Positions 1 to 48,263 of a stretch of 64,000 bases of DNA are shown one piece after another (position 1 is the stretch's first letter; every line of letters begins with the position of its first letter). The translations under genes and the position numbers were made by a program. The notes under the pieces were generated by a model, which worked only from the letters and a program-made list of their open reading frames with translations, had not been told where the DNA came from and ran no database searches. The stretch comes from Amorphochlora amoebiformis (taxonomy: Eukaryota > Cercozoa > Chlorarachniophyceae): assembly GCA_054601695.1 (NCBI GenBank), contig BAAHQB010000077.1, forward strand, positions 496,001 to 560,000, given 5' to 3'.

Positions 1-481
1 TATTATTGTTATACACATACACACACACACATGTGTGTGTGTGTGTATTTAAATATGTATATTATACATTTATACATAAATACATACATATATACACACA
101 CACATACACATATGCATACAAACACATGCATACACACATTTATTTACATATACATACACATACATAATACACATTAGAAAGAAAATATACACGTGTAAAT
201 TTTATCACAACACATATTCAATTAAATATGTGTTACTCATTGAAAATATCGCATTTTATATGTAACACATATACACATAAATATATACACACATACACAC
301 ACATACATACACATATAACACACATACATATATATATATATATGTGTGTGTGTGTATGTATGTACACATATTATTTAAGTACCATACACACACACACATA
401 TACACATACACACATTATATATGTATCTGTATATATACACATAGTATAGCACAAAGTATAAATATGCACATGCATACATAG

Positions 482-529
482 GATGAAGTTATCACGTGGA
501 GTAATGACACCTCAGCGGGTATATATTCA

Positions 530-569
<40 letters not shown>

Positions 570-978
570 CACATACACACATATGTATATATATATATAT
601 ATATGTACATTATATATTTACATGTGAATATATATGTTTTATATATATATATATATATAAACGTATACATTAATAATGAGATATATGTATATATATATAT
701 ATATATATGTATATAAATTATACGATTACATGATTATATGTATATGTAAAGATATATATATATATGTATATATGTATGTATATATATACAGATATACATG
801 TAAGTTTATACATGTATATATATATATATATATATACATTTATGTATATATATATATATATATTATATCCCAGGCCTCGCGGCATATATATTCACGCGTG
901 ACATTCATAGAACATTCAGGGTCACTGAAAAACTACAGTATGGAATGGTATTACAATCATGTGTTAGATTTATATATA

Positions 979-1020
<42 letters not shown>

Positions 1021-1163
1021 AATCTATATTTATACTTAAATATTAATATATGTGTATACAATTATAATTGTACATTGTACGATATATCTATATATATATT
1101 ATATATATATATATATACATGGACGTATATTATTATTTTGTGTGAATGAATGTACTTCAAATA

Positions 1164-1204
<41 letters not shown>

Positions 1205-1205
1205 A

Positions 1206-1237
<32 letters not shown>

Positions 1238-1397
1238 GCATACTTATGTACACATTCGTGTGTATATGGTACATTTAGGTGGCGGTGAACGATGGCATTC
1301 TATCTGTTGAAAGTGCTCCATTTGGGGGGATAAAAGAGTCGGGGATTGGAAGAGAAGGGGTAATATGAATATTCTATGTATGTCTATATGTAATCGT

Positions 1398-1442
<45 letters not shown>

Positions 1443-1590
1443 CTGTTACACATTTACAAGTAAGCCAAATACTTTTTTCACCCTCAAATACATGTAATAA
1501 AAGATTAAAGTAATTGTTAACTCACATTAGGGGAGTGAAGGAATAGACGAGTACTTAAATACGAAGTATATTTGTCTCGGGGGATATTAG
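482..1590 (+). CDS. Aldehyde dehydrogenase, succinate-semialdehyde dehydrogenase-like (3' end only)
   Basis: Oxidises an aldehyde to the acid with NAD(P)+; the closest family by motif is succinate-semialdehyde dehydrogenase (GABA shunt). Four exons join in frame: 482-518, 874-947, 1279-1359, 1531-1590 (252 nt, 83 codons plus TAG). Seen: [13 protein letters not shown] then LAAYIFTRD, the usual ALDH C-terminal stretch, then [20 protein letters not shown] and SGIGREG, matching the family signature N-x-G-x-x-S-x-x-x-APFGG-x-K-x-SG-x-GREG. The tail [14 protein letters not shown] corresponds to the family end. The N-terminal domain, the catalytic Cys and the Glu-general-base exons lie left of the window; no exon was found in 1-481, which is AT-rich repeat. 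Splice phases are 1, 0 and 0. Family is certain; substrate is inferred from the signature. Confidence 0.88.
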
Positions 1591-2034
1591 ATGTAGTTGA
1601 TCAGAGCGCCACTAATCATAATTTTCACGCAACGTTGACAGTAGCACTGGAATTTTTACACTTAATGTTATATCAATTGTAGGGCCCAGCACTTCGTTAG
1701 GCTAGTAGGCCCTAGTAAATCCAAGGCTAGCTCTAGTAGCTGAGAGCTAGACCATTGAGATCTAATGTATACGGAAACTAGTAATCTAGAATCATAACCT
1801 AGAATTGATAACAATATACTAGATATATGAACCAACTGAGTATTAGAAAACCCTGCAATTTAGTTATGTTTAGTATTAACTAGATTAATACTACGTGACT
1901 CAGTAGCAAGTTAATTTAAAGTCTTCAATCGTATAAAAACTCAAAAACTTTACATATGACTCACTACGCTAGTACGGCTTATGGTTATAGCCAGCTGTCG
2001 AAAAATTCTCAAATTTTGAACAGCTGCACCGTGG
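1591..2034. other. Convergent intergenic gap
   Basis: About 440 bases of ordinary AT-rich sequence, without TA arrays, between the stop of the aldehyde dehydrogenase (+) and the stop of the minus-strand gene ending at 2035. No open frame or structured RNA is recognised. It probably holds the two 3' untranslated regions. Confidence 0.6.
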
Positions 2035-6856
<4,822 letters not shown>

Positions 6857-7118
6857 TTTTCCGCGACCTCTTCTCCCTCGGTTTTTGTCGTCCAAACTGC
6901 GTATAACTCATCAAATCATACCCTACAACTACTCCCTAGTCTCTGGGTCACTTTTCACTAAAAAAAAACCAGATGAGGGGACACCTGACAGGAAGAAAAG
7001 AGCCTGAGGGAAGGCGGTGCCTGTTGCCACGCGCCGGAGTCTTGACGGAGGACACGTGTCAGCCCGAATGTCACGCAAAAATATTTTCAATTAAGGGAGA
7101 CGAGGTTTGAGTTCTGGG
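6857..7118. promoter_or_regulatory. Divergent intergenic gap, probable bidirectional promoter
   Basis: There are 262 bases between the ATG of the minus-strand unknown gene (6856) and the ATG of the Sec14 gene (7119). The sequence is higher in GC than the introns and has no TA array. No specific promoter element is recognised. Confidence 0.45.
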
Positions 7119-19899
<12,781 letters not shown>

Positions 19900-20455
19900 G
19901 TTGTTTTTAGTCTAGTCGATTTCGGCGAGCATCACAATAGAGTATCGCCATACAATTAATGACTAAATGTCATGATTATAATGCATGTTTTTGCTCATGG
20001 TATCAGGATTTTGTAGACTCGGGCGTTTCATTTAAGTATATCTAGATTTAGAACCGAGTTATTTTTAGTAACTGTAGTTGTTTTTGTATAAAAAACCAAA
20101 AGAAAATTTATATATCATGATACACGATCATATCTGGTATACTATATATATAAATATAATATATACTAGATATATATATATATACAAGATATATGTACTC
20201 ATAGTATATACACACACACACACATATATATATGTATACATACATACATATAAAACACAGATATAAGTTACAAATATAGGTACACGCGTACACACACTGT
20301 GACACACATGCGTACATATATGCATACACATATACATAAATATATATATATATATATATATAATATATATATATATATATAATAAATATATAATATATAT
20401 ATATATATGTATATATATCATGATATATACATTGTAGATATATATATATATATAA

Positions 20456-20499
<44 letters not shown>

Positions 20500-20553
20500 A
20501 TGTATGTATATGGAAATATAATATTTTTACTACATATATATATTATATATTTA

Positions 20554-20594
<41 letters not shown>

Positions 20595-20913
20595 AGATAT
20601 ATCATATCGTTAAGCAGAATCAAGCTTCAAGTTCTAGATTATATCTCGTGTCTTAAATGTTAAACGTTCCATTGGCGAAGGTCTGCCACATCGATTAGTT
20701 ATAAGACTTCTAGAGCTATGCTTCGAGTACGAGAGGGTGTCTCTCTCCCCGATCCTAATACCCCCTGTTTTGTTTAAGGTAATATTACCTTGAAGAAACA
20801 CAGTGCACCGGATGCTCAGTAGTACTCAGTACCCTCATCTCGAGTACTCAGTACTTCGAAAAGTACTCGATGCACAGTTCCAAAACTTATAAGTCACATC
20901 AACTTAGTTATAA
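19900..20913. other. Convergent intergenic gap with TA-rich core
   Basis: Between the stop of the Sec14 gene (+) and the stop of the acyltransferase (-). The outer parts (19900-20100 and 20615-20913) are ordinary sequence. The middle holds TA, CA and TACA arrays. No coding island with plausible splice sites was seen. Confidence 0.6.
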
Positions 20914-24648
<3,735 letters not shown>

Positions 24649-25243
24649 GAGTCAAACGCACTGACGTGGTGGTCAACTCTTTTCTCGTCTACTTTTCGGC
24701 GATTTACAGGAGAAATTCCGTGGATGTTTTACTTTTCGGCAGTCTATGAAAATAAATTCGGTAGAAACTTAACTTCTCGGGACTGTGGCTCCGGGCTTCT
24801 CCCTGGCAGTCCCTGCCTTCTTCTAGGTTCTCCATATGCATAACCACTACTCGCCCCAACTTCCTTTCGTCAGTATCTCGTTTTATGCTCTGACAATCAC
24901 CTTTCACTTAAGCTTTCCGGCAGATCATATTAAAACTTGTGCATAAAATAGGCCTCAAAGGCTCCGAAATGGACGCGGTATTTGTTGCATTGCTACTATC
25001 CCTAACAATGCTAAGGTATACTCCACACCTTTCGTCTCAACTGATTGGCATATTAATTTGAAGTATATTTTTGGTACAGTTCTTCCCCCGGGGGTCGATA
25101 CACAAGCAGGACACATCGACCACATGCGAGGGGTACCCGACATTGTAAACAAATTAGTTCTCTGACCCACAAACCCTTGAATTCTGGCACCTGAGCCCTT
25201 TTCCAGTCGTATATTTTTGACACATTTTCCTCTGACTACTCCT
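24649..25243. promoter_or_regulatory. Divergent intergenic gap between acyltransferase and helicase
   Basis: About 595 bases between the two start codons. Composition is balanced and TA arrays are absent. Short open frames exist on both strands, but none links to the flanking exons with splice sites. It presumably holds both promoters and 5' leaders. Confidence 0.45.
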
Positions 25244-33781
<8,538 letters not shown>

Positions 33782-34083
33782 CCACGAAGTACATGTGCAC
33801 TTAAACGGAATTGTAACTAACAGTGTATTTTTTCAGCCAATGATTTAAAGCCTAGAAATCATAACTCTATATAGTATTATAATTATAAACATGAGGATAG
33901 AATTGTACACTGGACTACAATCTAGACAATCTAGCAATCCTCGTACAGCTCATAGCCACGTTTGAATCAATAAGTTCATTTTCGATAAATTTACCTCAAA
34001 TTGTCTGGTGTAACGTTAACCTAGGTAACTCTACTACTAGTACTAGTGCCTGAGACTGTAAACAATGGTTGACTACTACCTAG
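33782..34083. other. Convergent intergenic gap between helicase and Rab
   Basis: About 300 bases of AT-rich but non-repetitive sequence, with nothing recognised besides likely 3' untranslated regions of both genes. Confidence 0.6.
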
Positions 34084-34867
34084 CTATGAACAACATTTTG
34101 TACTCGATCTATTATCCTTCGCCGCTGTATTGAGAACTGCAGCTTTTTCCTTACGCTCAGCCTGCCGCTGTTCGAATGTCTTATTTTCCAGGAGTTTGAG
34201 AGCCATACGGCGAAAGGCCAGGTCCACATTCTCCGCGTTCTTTGCACTGGTCTCTATCCACGTGATTCCATGCTCTTCTGCATACTTCTCTGCTAGATCT
34301 TTGGGCACTTCGCGGGCATGCTCGAGATCACATTTATTGCCCAACACCATCCGAATAGCCCGACGCCTTCCGTACTTATCGACATTTTTCATCCATTCCG
34401 CCACGTGGCGGAAGGTTTTCGAGTTGGTAATATCGTAGGCGAGGACGATGCCATCAGCTCCCCGGTAATAATTGGAGGTGAGGGTCCTGAACCTCTCCTG
34501 ACCAGCTGTATCCCAAATCTGCAACTTGATTTTCTTCTGGTCCACCACAAACGTTCGATATCTGTCAACGTTTGGGTTATTGTTTCAGTTTTGCACAAGA
34601 GATGGCAAGAAAAGAATGAAAATGCGGAAATGCGTTCGAAAATGGTTGGGAGAGTGAGTGGAAGCATGGGCATTGAAGCTATGTTCCGAAGGAAAGGTTT
34701 GTGTGAATGCCGTATGGATGTCTTTACCTGAAATCAACCCCCACAGTCGGTTGATAGCTTTCTTTAAACTCATCATCAGCGAATCGGATGAGCAGGGAGG
34801 TCTTGCCCACCCCTGCGTCCCCAATCATGATCAACGTAAAATCGTATCTCTCCTTCTTTGACGCCAT
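34084..34867 (-). CDS. Rab-family small GTPase
   Basis: GTP-switch protein that directs vesicle budding, transport or docking. Two exons, 34728-34867 and 34084-34561, separated by a 166-nt intron without TA arrays (618 nt, 205 residues). Start [20 protein letters not shown]. Seen: P-loop GDAGVGKTS (16-24), switch [10 protein letters not shown], switch [11 protein letters not shown] (63-71), NKCDL (122-126), SAK (152-154), and the C-terminal dicysteine KCCS (202-205), expected to be geranylgeranylated. The effector and switch sequences are of the Rab1/Rab8 exocytic type, although P-loop positions 18 and 23 are Ala and Thr where Rab1 usually has Ser. The prenylation end CCS is one residue past the common CC end. 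Subfamily is inferred only. It is divergent from the cap methyltransferase. Confidence 0.97.
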
Positions 34868-34925
34868 TACGATGACCTCTAATGATACACACATAGTGTG
34901 ACATAGTAGGGTGACATTCACAAGA
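34868..34925. promoter_or_regulatory. Very short bidirectional promoter region
   Basis: Only 58 bases separate the Rab ATG (34867, -) from the first in-frame ATG of the cap methyltransferase (34926, +). If the latter actually starts at 35001 the gap is 133 bases. No TATA-like or other element is identified. Confidence 0.45.
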
Positions 34926-39851
<4,926 letters not shown>

Positions 39852-40277
39852 CCCAGAACAACCGAAACAAAATCATTTTATTAATTAAACTCAATCAGTC
39901 TTAAGAGTTCGTAAATTTCATGATTATGCGGCTAAATCTAGTAAATATACTAAGTTTATATTAACTAGATTAATTATCTGATCTAGACTCAATTTACAAT
40001 TTGTACTGATTCTGCATAATTTGTGTATATGCATGCTCGCATTGCGCATATGTCCGCAGAATTATATCTAGTATATAGATTACAAGATTATACAAGAACT
40101 ATAACTCATATCATGGCTAATTTAAAAATTACACTGGGCTAGATCTACACGCTAAAAAACTCAATGGAAGTTCCTGGTATTTACAGTAGTCCGCTGTACA
40201 ACGAATCCAAACTCCCCCCGATTTCGTCATCAAGGGAATTATGGAAAAAAAAGGGATTAAGACTAGGGATCACCAGC
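39852..40277. other. Convergent intergenic gap
   Basis: Ordinary AT-rich sequence between the stop of the cap methyltransferase and the proposed stop of the minus-strand coiled-coil gene. Nothing recognised. Confidence 0.5.
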
Positions 40278-40420
40278 CTAAAATCGCGAGTCCTGACACG
40301 CAGCCATGCGGTTGGTCAGGGTGTACATTTTTTCCTGTTTTAAGAAAGAAAAAATTGCTCAGAGTTTTAAATCATAGTAATCATACATATATATTTATTT
40401 ATTGTATACATGGTGATATT

Positions 40421-40462
<42 letters not shown>

Positions 40463-40546
40463 TATAATCTATATGATGTCATACACACACGTAAGTATAT
40501 ATATGTAATATAAAAGAGAATATATACAATATATATATTATAACTA

Positions 40547-40582
<36 letters not shown>

Positions 40583-40738
40583 CTAGATGTATATATATAT
40601 ATATATATTTATTTATATATGTATATATATAATATATTAGCACAATCTATATGATGTCAAACACACACAAAAGTATATATATGTAATATAAAAGAGAATA
40701 TATATATATATATACATGTATATAAATATATATATATA

Positions 40739-40803
<65 letters not shown>

Positions 40804-41029
40804 TCCGGTCAATATTGAGACCTGTAATGCTTTGAGCTGTCCTATCAGCATCTCATGCCTGGAGGGATATGAAATCATTTGAAATCATACTGCATATATA
40901 TATATATATATATATTAATATATATATATATATATATATATAATATGTAAATATGTATATTTAATAGATGTATACTTGAATGTATAGAGGACAGAGACTG
41001 AGAGAAATATACACATAGACACACGCACA

Positions 41030-41117
<88 letters not shown>

Positions 41118-42045
41118 AACCGTAACCCTAACCCTAGCCCTAGCCCTAGACCTTACCCAAGCCCTGGCCTTAGCCCTAGCCCTAGCTCTAGCCCTAGCTC
41201 TAGCCCTAACTAGCAATAGCCCTAGCCCTAACCCTAACGCTAACCCTAACACACCCACCCTAACCACCAAAACCCTAACACCCCCACGCTAACCACCCTA
41301 ACCCTAACAACGCTAACCCTAACAACCCTAACCCTAGCAACCCTAACCGTAACAACCCTAACTCTAACCCTAACCCTAGCCCTAGCCCTAGCCCTAGCCC
41401 TGGCCCTAGCCCTAGGGTTGGTAGGGTTAGGGTTGTTAGGGTTAGGATTGTTAGGGTTAGGATTGTTAGGGTTAGGATTGTTAGGGTTAGGGTTGTTAGG
41501 GTTAGGGTTGTTAGGGTTAGGCTTAGGTTTAGGGCTAGAGCTAGGGACAGGGTTAGGGCTAGGGCCAGGGTTATGGTTGGCTAGGCTAGCCCTAACAACC
41601 CTAACCCTAACAACCCTTTCCCTAACAACCCTAACCCTAACAACCCTAACCCTAACACCCCTAACAAACCCTAGCACTAACAACCCTAATCCTGACCCTA
41701 ACAGCCCTTTCCATAACAACCCTAACCCTACAAGCCCAACACTAACCCTCTAACCCTAACCCTAACCTAACCATCTAACTCTAGCCCAAACCCTAATCCT
41801 CTAACCCTAATCCTAACCCTAACCCTAACCCTCTAACCCTAACCCTAACCCTCTAACCCTAACCCTAACCCTCTAACCCTAACCCTAACCGTAACCCTCT
41901 TATCCCTAACCCTAACGCTAACCGTCACCTCTAACCCTAACCCTAACCCTAACCCTAATCCTGTAACCCTACTCCTAACCCCATATATGTATAGAGTCAA
42001 TGGTCCTCGGACTAAGACATTCTGAAAAATCTGATCCTATATATG

Positions 42046-42079
<34 letters not shown>

Positions 42080-42102
42080 TTTAATTGTACGTATATATAT
42101 AT

Positions 42103-42157
<55 letters not shown>

Positions 42158-42430
42158 TGTAAATACATATTAACCTAATGGCCTCAGACTTATTCTTCGC
42201 CTCGAGTTCGGCTAAACGGACCTTTTTCTCAACGATGCTGTCACGAAGACACTCAATCTTGCTATCCTGGAGTGATGGGATGATTAGAACGCACGTATAT
42301 ATATAGATATATATATGTATATGTATGTATGTTATGTATGGATATATACTGAATATATAATATTTCATTTATATACATATAAATATATATATATATATAT
42401 ATATATGTGTATATATGTATATATATATAT

Positions 42431-42478
<48 letters not shown>

Positions 42479-42547
42479 ATATTCATAGATAATATTCGTT
42501 TCGTTTGCACGAATGTACACTTGTATTTTTTTATATTATATACACAC

Positions 42548-42592
<45 letters not shown>

Positions 42593-42670
42593 CGTATATA
42601 TTAGATACATTTACACATATCTATATACATACATATTAAGGTATAACCTTTGCGGGGGAGAGTATATGTG

Positions 42671-42729
<59 letters not shown>

Positions 42730-42886
42730 CACACACACACACCTATATATATATGTGTGTATATATATATATATATATGTACGTATGTATGTATTTATGT
42801 ATGTATTATATGTATGAATGTATATGTATATTCATCCTTCCTAAGTCATATCTTAATGAATGTATGTTATATATGTACATACATGC

Positions 42887-42919
<33 letters not shown>

Positions 42920-42938
42920 CATGTATATATACATACAT

Positions 42939-42980
<42 letters not shown>

Positions 42981-42988
42981 CCATACAC

Positions 42989-43034
<46 letters not shown>

Positions 43035-43079
43035 CATATTTGTACATAGATTGATACACATATACACACATATATATAT

Positions 43080-43125
<46 letters not shown>

Positions 43126-43170
43126 TGTATTCGTCGCTCACAAGGTCATATATTAATAAGTAAATATATG

Positions 43171-43209
<39 letters not shown>

Positions 43210-43652
43210 TATAAAGACATGAACTTCTGAGCAACAAATTTTCATATACCCTATATACACATACATGCATACATACATACGTACATACATATAGTGTGAT
43301 ATATACTTTGTAAGCGACATAGTCCTGGTTCGGGTCGTGAAACACACACTTTCGAATTCGATCCGTATCCTTGTCGAAATTCGCCCAAAACTGCGTCCAC
43401 ATATAGAAGAAAAGAGAGTGAAAGAGAGACAAACAAAGGGAAAGAGGGAAATACACAGAAAGAAAGAGAGAGAGAGAGAATGAGGTAAATATTTTTTATG
43501 TGTGTATGTATGTATATATATATATATGTATATGTATATATATATGTATATACATATATATGTATATATATATATATATATGTATATATAGTGTATACTT
43601 GTTTGTATATACATATATACATATATACACGCACACGTACATACAGTATGTA

Positions 43653-43709
<57 letters not shown>

Positions 43710-43739
43710 AACATATATATATATATATATTATATAAAC

Positions 43740-43770
<31 letters not shown>

Positions 43771-43840
43771 TTACACATAAATACATATATACATATATAC
43801 ATATATACATATTATATATATATATATATTTTCACACATA

Positions 43841-43938
<98 letters not shown>

Positions 43939-43965
43939 TACATGTATACATTTATATTACATATT

Positions 43966-44038
<73 letters not shown>

Positions 44039-44095
44039 TTGCATACTTACATATATTCGAATATTTATATTTACTACGAGTATATATATATGTAA

Positions 44096-44127
<32 letters not shown>

Positions 44128-44222
44128 GTAAATCTATGTATTACACACATATGTAGAAACATACGTAAAGTCTATCATTCCCGACTCATTTTACTGGTGC
44201 TTCGATTTAGTTTATGTATATA

Positions 44223-44253
<31 letters not shown>

Positions 44254-44367
44254 GTATAATGTAATTTATATTTATGTGTATATCTTACATACATGCATGT
44301 TTTCTAAATACATGTATGTATACTATATTGCACACACATAAATATAGAGATATTCATATATTCATAC

Positions 44368-44413
<46 letters not shown>

Positions 44414-44691
44414 TACATCTGCAAATATGTACATTTTTATTTATACATACAGATTGATCCTGTGGGTGATAGAGGTCGGTCTCTAGTGCCAGATTTCGTG
44501 ATGACTTCTCACCCGTACCCAAAACCTGTTAATATGTATATATGTGTATATATATATATACATATATATATGTGCATGTATTAATTGAACAGCAATATAA
44601 ATAACATTAGAACTATTGCTAGAGATCGCTGGAGGTCACAGAGAATGCTGGAGATCGTCTCATCCAGTAACCCGGCACTAAAGGGGTTCAT
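40278..44691 (-). CDS. Unknown short coiled-coil protein, 126 residues
   Basis: Family not recognised. Minus-strand exons 5' to 3': 44614-44691, 44451-44525, 43307-43390, 42175-42266, 40822-40858 and 40278-40292 (381 nt). All phases agree. Start [20 protein letters not shown]. The middle has [17 protein letters not shown] and [11 protein letters not shown]. Residues about 80-122 form a predicted amphipathic coiled coil ([40 protein letters not shown]), which suggests a structural or complex-subunit role. The final exon is only DSRF plus stop, with acceptor GTGTCAG, and is the weakest part; another 3' end is possible. Exons 44614-44691 and 44451-44525 are also open on the plus strand, but only the minus strand links in phase to the coiled-coil exons. 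The 1.3-kb intron before exon 5 carries a large telomere-like block. Confidence 0.62.
40461..40704. repeat. Direct repeat of ~65 bp
   Basis: A unit starting ATAATCTATATGATGTC and ending TAATATAAAAGAGAATATAT occurs at about 40461-40526 and, with a few changes, at about 40637-40704. Confidence 0.85.
41116..41981. repeat. Large interstitial telomere-like block with two strand switches
   Basis: About 865 bases of six-base period. 41116-41411 reads CCCTAA/CCCTAG. At about 41412 the strand flips to GGGTTAG (GGTTGTTAGGGTTAGGATTG units) until about 41580. It then returns to CCCTAACAACCCTAA and CCCTAACCCTAACCCTCTAA units to 41981. It lies wholly within the intron between 40859 and 42174 of the minus-strand coiled-coil gene. 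Long Pro/Asn and Leu/Gly frames across it are repeat artefacts. Confidence 0.93.
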
Positions 44692-45117
44692 ACTATTAGG
44701 CTACACGGGCGTGACGTCACGCCAGTCTTGGGCACTTTCCTCGAATTTTCGGGTGTTCGAGAAGTGTGCGTTGTTCTGAAATACTCCTGTGCGCGCACAT
44801 AAAGAATGTCCCAGTCGAGTTAGTTATTCAAGAGGCATAAATCCGAACGGACTTGAATATACCTGGACGAAGATATACTACACTGGCTACAAGAGTTCAT
44901 CCTATCATACCAACGGGTAGGGCGGCTCGCAGAACCGTAATGCTGGTCTACCAGACCGCTGTGTTAATATCATATATATATAATATTTATATGCATATTA
45001 TGTATATGTATGTATATGTATGTATGTATATATAGGAATATATGTATATATATATACATATATATGACAATATATATATATCTATATATATGTATTATAT
45101 ATATATATATATATTTG

Positions 45118-45188
<71 letters not shown>

Positions 45189-45218
45189 TCATCCACATGC
45201 AGACAAACACAATACACA

Positions 45219-45291
<73 letters not shown>

Positions 45292-45514
45292 GTACGTATA
45301 CTATACGTAGTTTACATAATACATTCTAACACCTTCGGAGATGTCTTGGGAAAGAAGGGAAGGGTCTTGGCTTGGCCCGAACACGTGCACACGAGTGAGC
45401 TCTGACAACGCATCCCAAACCCTCCTACACAGTGCCTAAGAGATCAATAATTCTATATATCTACTATGAATATATGTATGTGTATATGTATTTATAAATG
45501 CAAATTATATATAC

Positions 45515-45547
<33 letters not shown>

Positions 45548-45548
45548 C

Positions 45549-45582
<34 letters not shown>

Positions 45583-45713
45583 TATATATATACATATACT
45601 CTCACACACACCGGGTTCTTCCCGGGCTAATAGCATAGACATCAATCAGCTGAGCGCATAGCCCAAGCGACTCCAGAAGCCTAAGTAAGGGTTATTCCTG
45701 TAACCTTTCTGGG
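44692..45713. other. Unresolved interval; open frame ending 45405 on +
   Basis: Contains TA and CA arrays (about 44980-45300) between two non-repetitive islands. At 45312-45405 the plus strand reads [20 protein letters not shown] then TSEL and TGA, with an acceptor-like TACGTAG just before. The minus strand of the same island is also open from an ATG ([16 protein letters not shown]). No upstream exon with fitting phase was found for either. A small plus-strand gene here would keep the strand alternation seen elsewhere. Confidence 0.25.
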
Positions 45714-45741
45714 CTATTCCTGTAACCTTTCTGGGCTATTC
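45692..45741 (-). repeat. 22-bp tandem repeat carrying the terminal exon twice
   Basis: On the minus strand the unit GAATAGCCCAGAAAGG plus TTACAG is repeated in tandem, with a third partial copy below 45697. Each copy supplies both an acceptor (TTACAG) and the coding bases of the last exon of the 125-residue gene. Confidence 0.85.
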
Positions 45742-45832
45742 CTGTAATTTATATTATCTCGGGGACGATAGGAGGAGAGAGTGAGAGGTCGAGATAGATA
45801 TAGGTAGACAGCACACACACATAGAGAGAGGA

Positions 45833-45868
<36 letters not shown>

Positions 45869-46157
45869 AGAGAGAGTGAGAGAGAAAAGAGTGAGAGAGA
45901 GAAGAGTGCGAGAGAGAAGAAAATGAGAGGGAGTAGAGCGTAAGGGTTCGAGGAGGGGTAGGAAAGATTCTATTCTTACAGAACATTTGTATATGTATTT
46001 AAAATATACATATATATATATATATATATATTTAAAGTAACCCAGTTCCTTCGATTCCTTCGTAAATAAGCTTGACATGCTCTTTCCTGCATTAGGGTTA
46101 ATACATAGATTTGTGCATACATATATACACATATATACCGTTTTATTATTTAAAATG

Positions 46158-46202
<45 letters not shown>

Positions 46203-46236
46203 GTACTATATATATACACATACATATATATACATC

Positions 46237-46294
<58 letters not shown>

Positions 46295-46376
46295 ACATAT
46301 ATAAATAAGTACACATACACATATAAACATATGATATTAAATGTAAACCACATATATGTCCATAGTCAGTCTTTGA

Positions 46377-46418
<42 letters not shown>

Positions 46419-46423
46419 TTTTT

Positions 46424-46508
<85 letters not shown>

Positions 46509-46536
46509 TACCGGCAAGCGTTGATTACGTAGGCGT

Positions 46537-46593
<57 letters not shown>

Positions 46594-46737
46594 GGCAAGC
46601 GTTGATTACGTAGGCGTGGCCGCCGAAGTTATTCAGAATTAACTTGCGGTCCAGGCTCTATATACAAATGTATTGCATACTTCAATATATGCAAAAAATG
46701 CTCATGTAACCTATTATACGTCTATATATATACATAC

Positions 46738-46769
<32 letters not shown>

Positions 46770-46816
46770 GTATTTATATAATATATATATATATATATGT
46801 ATTTATATATATATGA

Positions 46817-46850
<34 letters not shown>

Positions 46851-47011
46851 ATATATGTGTGTATATGTTTGTACACGTAGATAACAGTGTTCACATGTTG
46901 ACAATCCGCAGGCGGTAGTGTTCGATATTTGTGCATATATTATACCAATATACCAAAATCATCTGTATTACAGTAAAGTATCGATCATTATATGAATAAC
47001 TACATGTGTGA

Positions 47012-47091
<80 letters not shown>

Positions 47092-47455
47092 ATATATATA
47101 TATATATATATTGTACTCTTGAGGCAGATGTAACTTCAGATATATGGCGTACAATCTTACGATCCAGATTCTCCAGAATATCGCGATTACGATTTGCCTA
47201 TATATATATATATATATATATACATATCCTTCTTGCAAGAGCAACGCTTTCTCCGATCCTAACCCTAATCATACCCCGAATCCTAACCCTAATCCTCACC
47301 CTAACCCTAACCCTAACCCTAACGTATTCCTTACCCTAAGGATACTTAGTATTACATTTTTTACATGTGTGAATATTATATATATATATATATATATAAT
47401 GTATATATATATATTATATATACATATATATATCTATGTTATACATACATACATA

Positions 47456-47533
<78 letters not shown>

Positions 47534-47663
47534 TATATGTGTATATATATATATACATACATACATATATATAGATAGGTATATACATTATGTACAATAT
47601 ATATATATATATATATCTATACATATAATATAATGTATTATATATATATATACATATATGTAC

Positions 47664-47701
<38 letters not shown>

Positions 47702-47707
47702 ACACAC

Positions 47708-47784
<77 letters not shown>

Positions 47785-47962
47785 CTCAACCTCCTGTAAT
47801 ATGATTAATATTCGATGGAAAATCGTTGGAATTGAGGGGACCAGCTCAGTTTCATCCTATATATAAATGTATATAAATATACACATACAGATGTATTATA
47901 TATGTATGTATACTATATGTATATATATATATATATTTATATACATATATATTATAATAATA

Positions 47963-48033
<71 letters not shown>

Positions 48034-48101
48034 TATGTACATATACCTTCTGTCTTCCTTGCATATGCATATATATATATATATATATATTGTATATACA
48101 G

Positions 48102-48175
<74 letters not shown>

Positions 48176-48206
48176 TTTGTATGTAATATGTATATATATA
48201 AAAATG

Positions 48207-48263
<57 letters not shown>

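Noticed and set aside
228-1288. Long open frames of Tyr, Ile, Cys, His and Thr, as found throughout the window
   Set aside because: They are translations of (TA)n, (CA)n and (TG)n arrays, open in several frames and both strands at once. Not genes.
41246-41753. Frames rich in Pro-Asn and Leu-Gly of 110-157 codons
   Set aside because: Read-through of the telomere-like repeat, which lacks stops in those frames. The period is the DNA repeat, not a protein repeat.
44585-44779. Plus-strand open frame of 64 codons
   Set aside because: Antisense to the proposed first exon of the minus-strand coiled-coil gene. It needs a non-ATG start and links to no other exon in phase.
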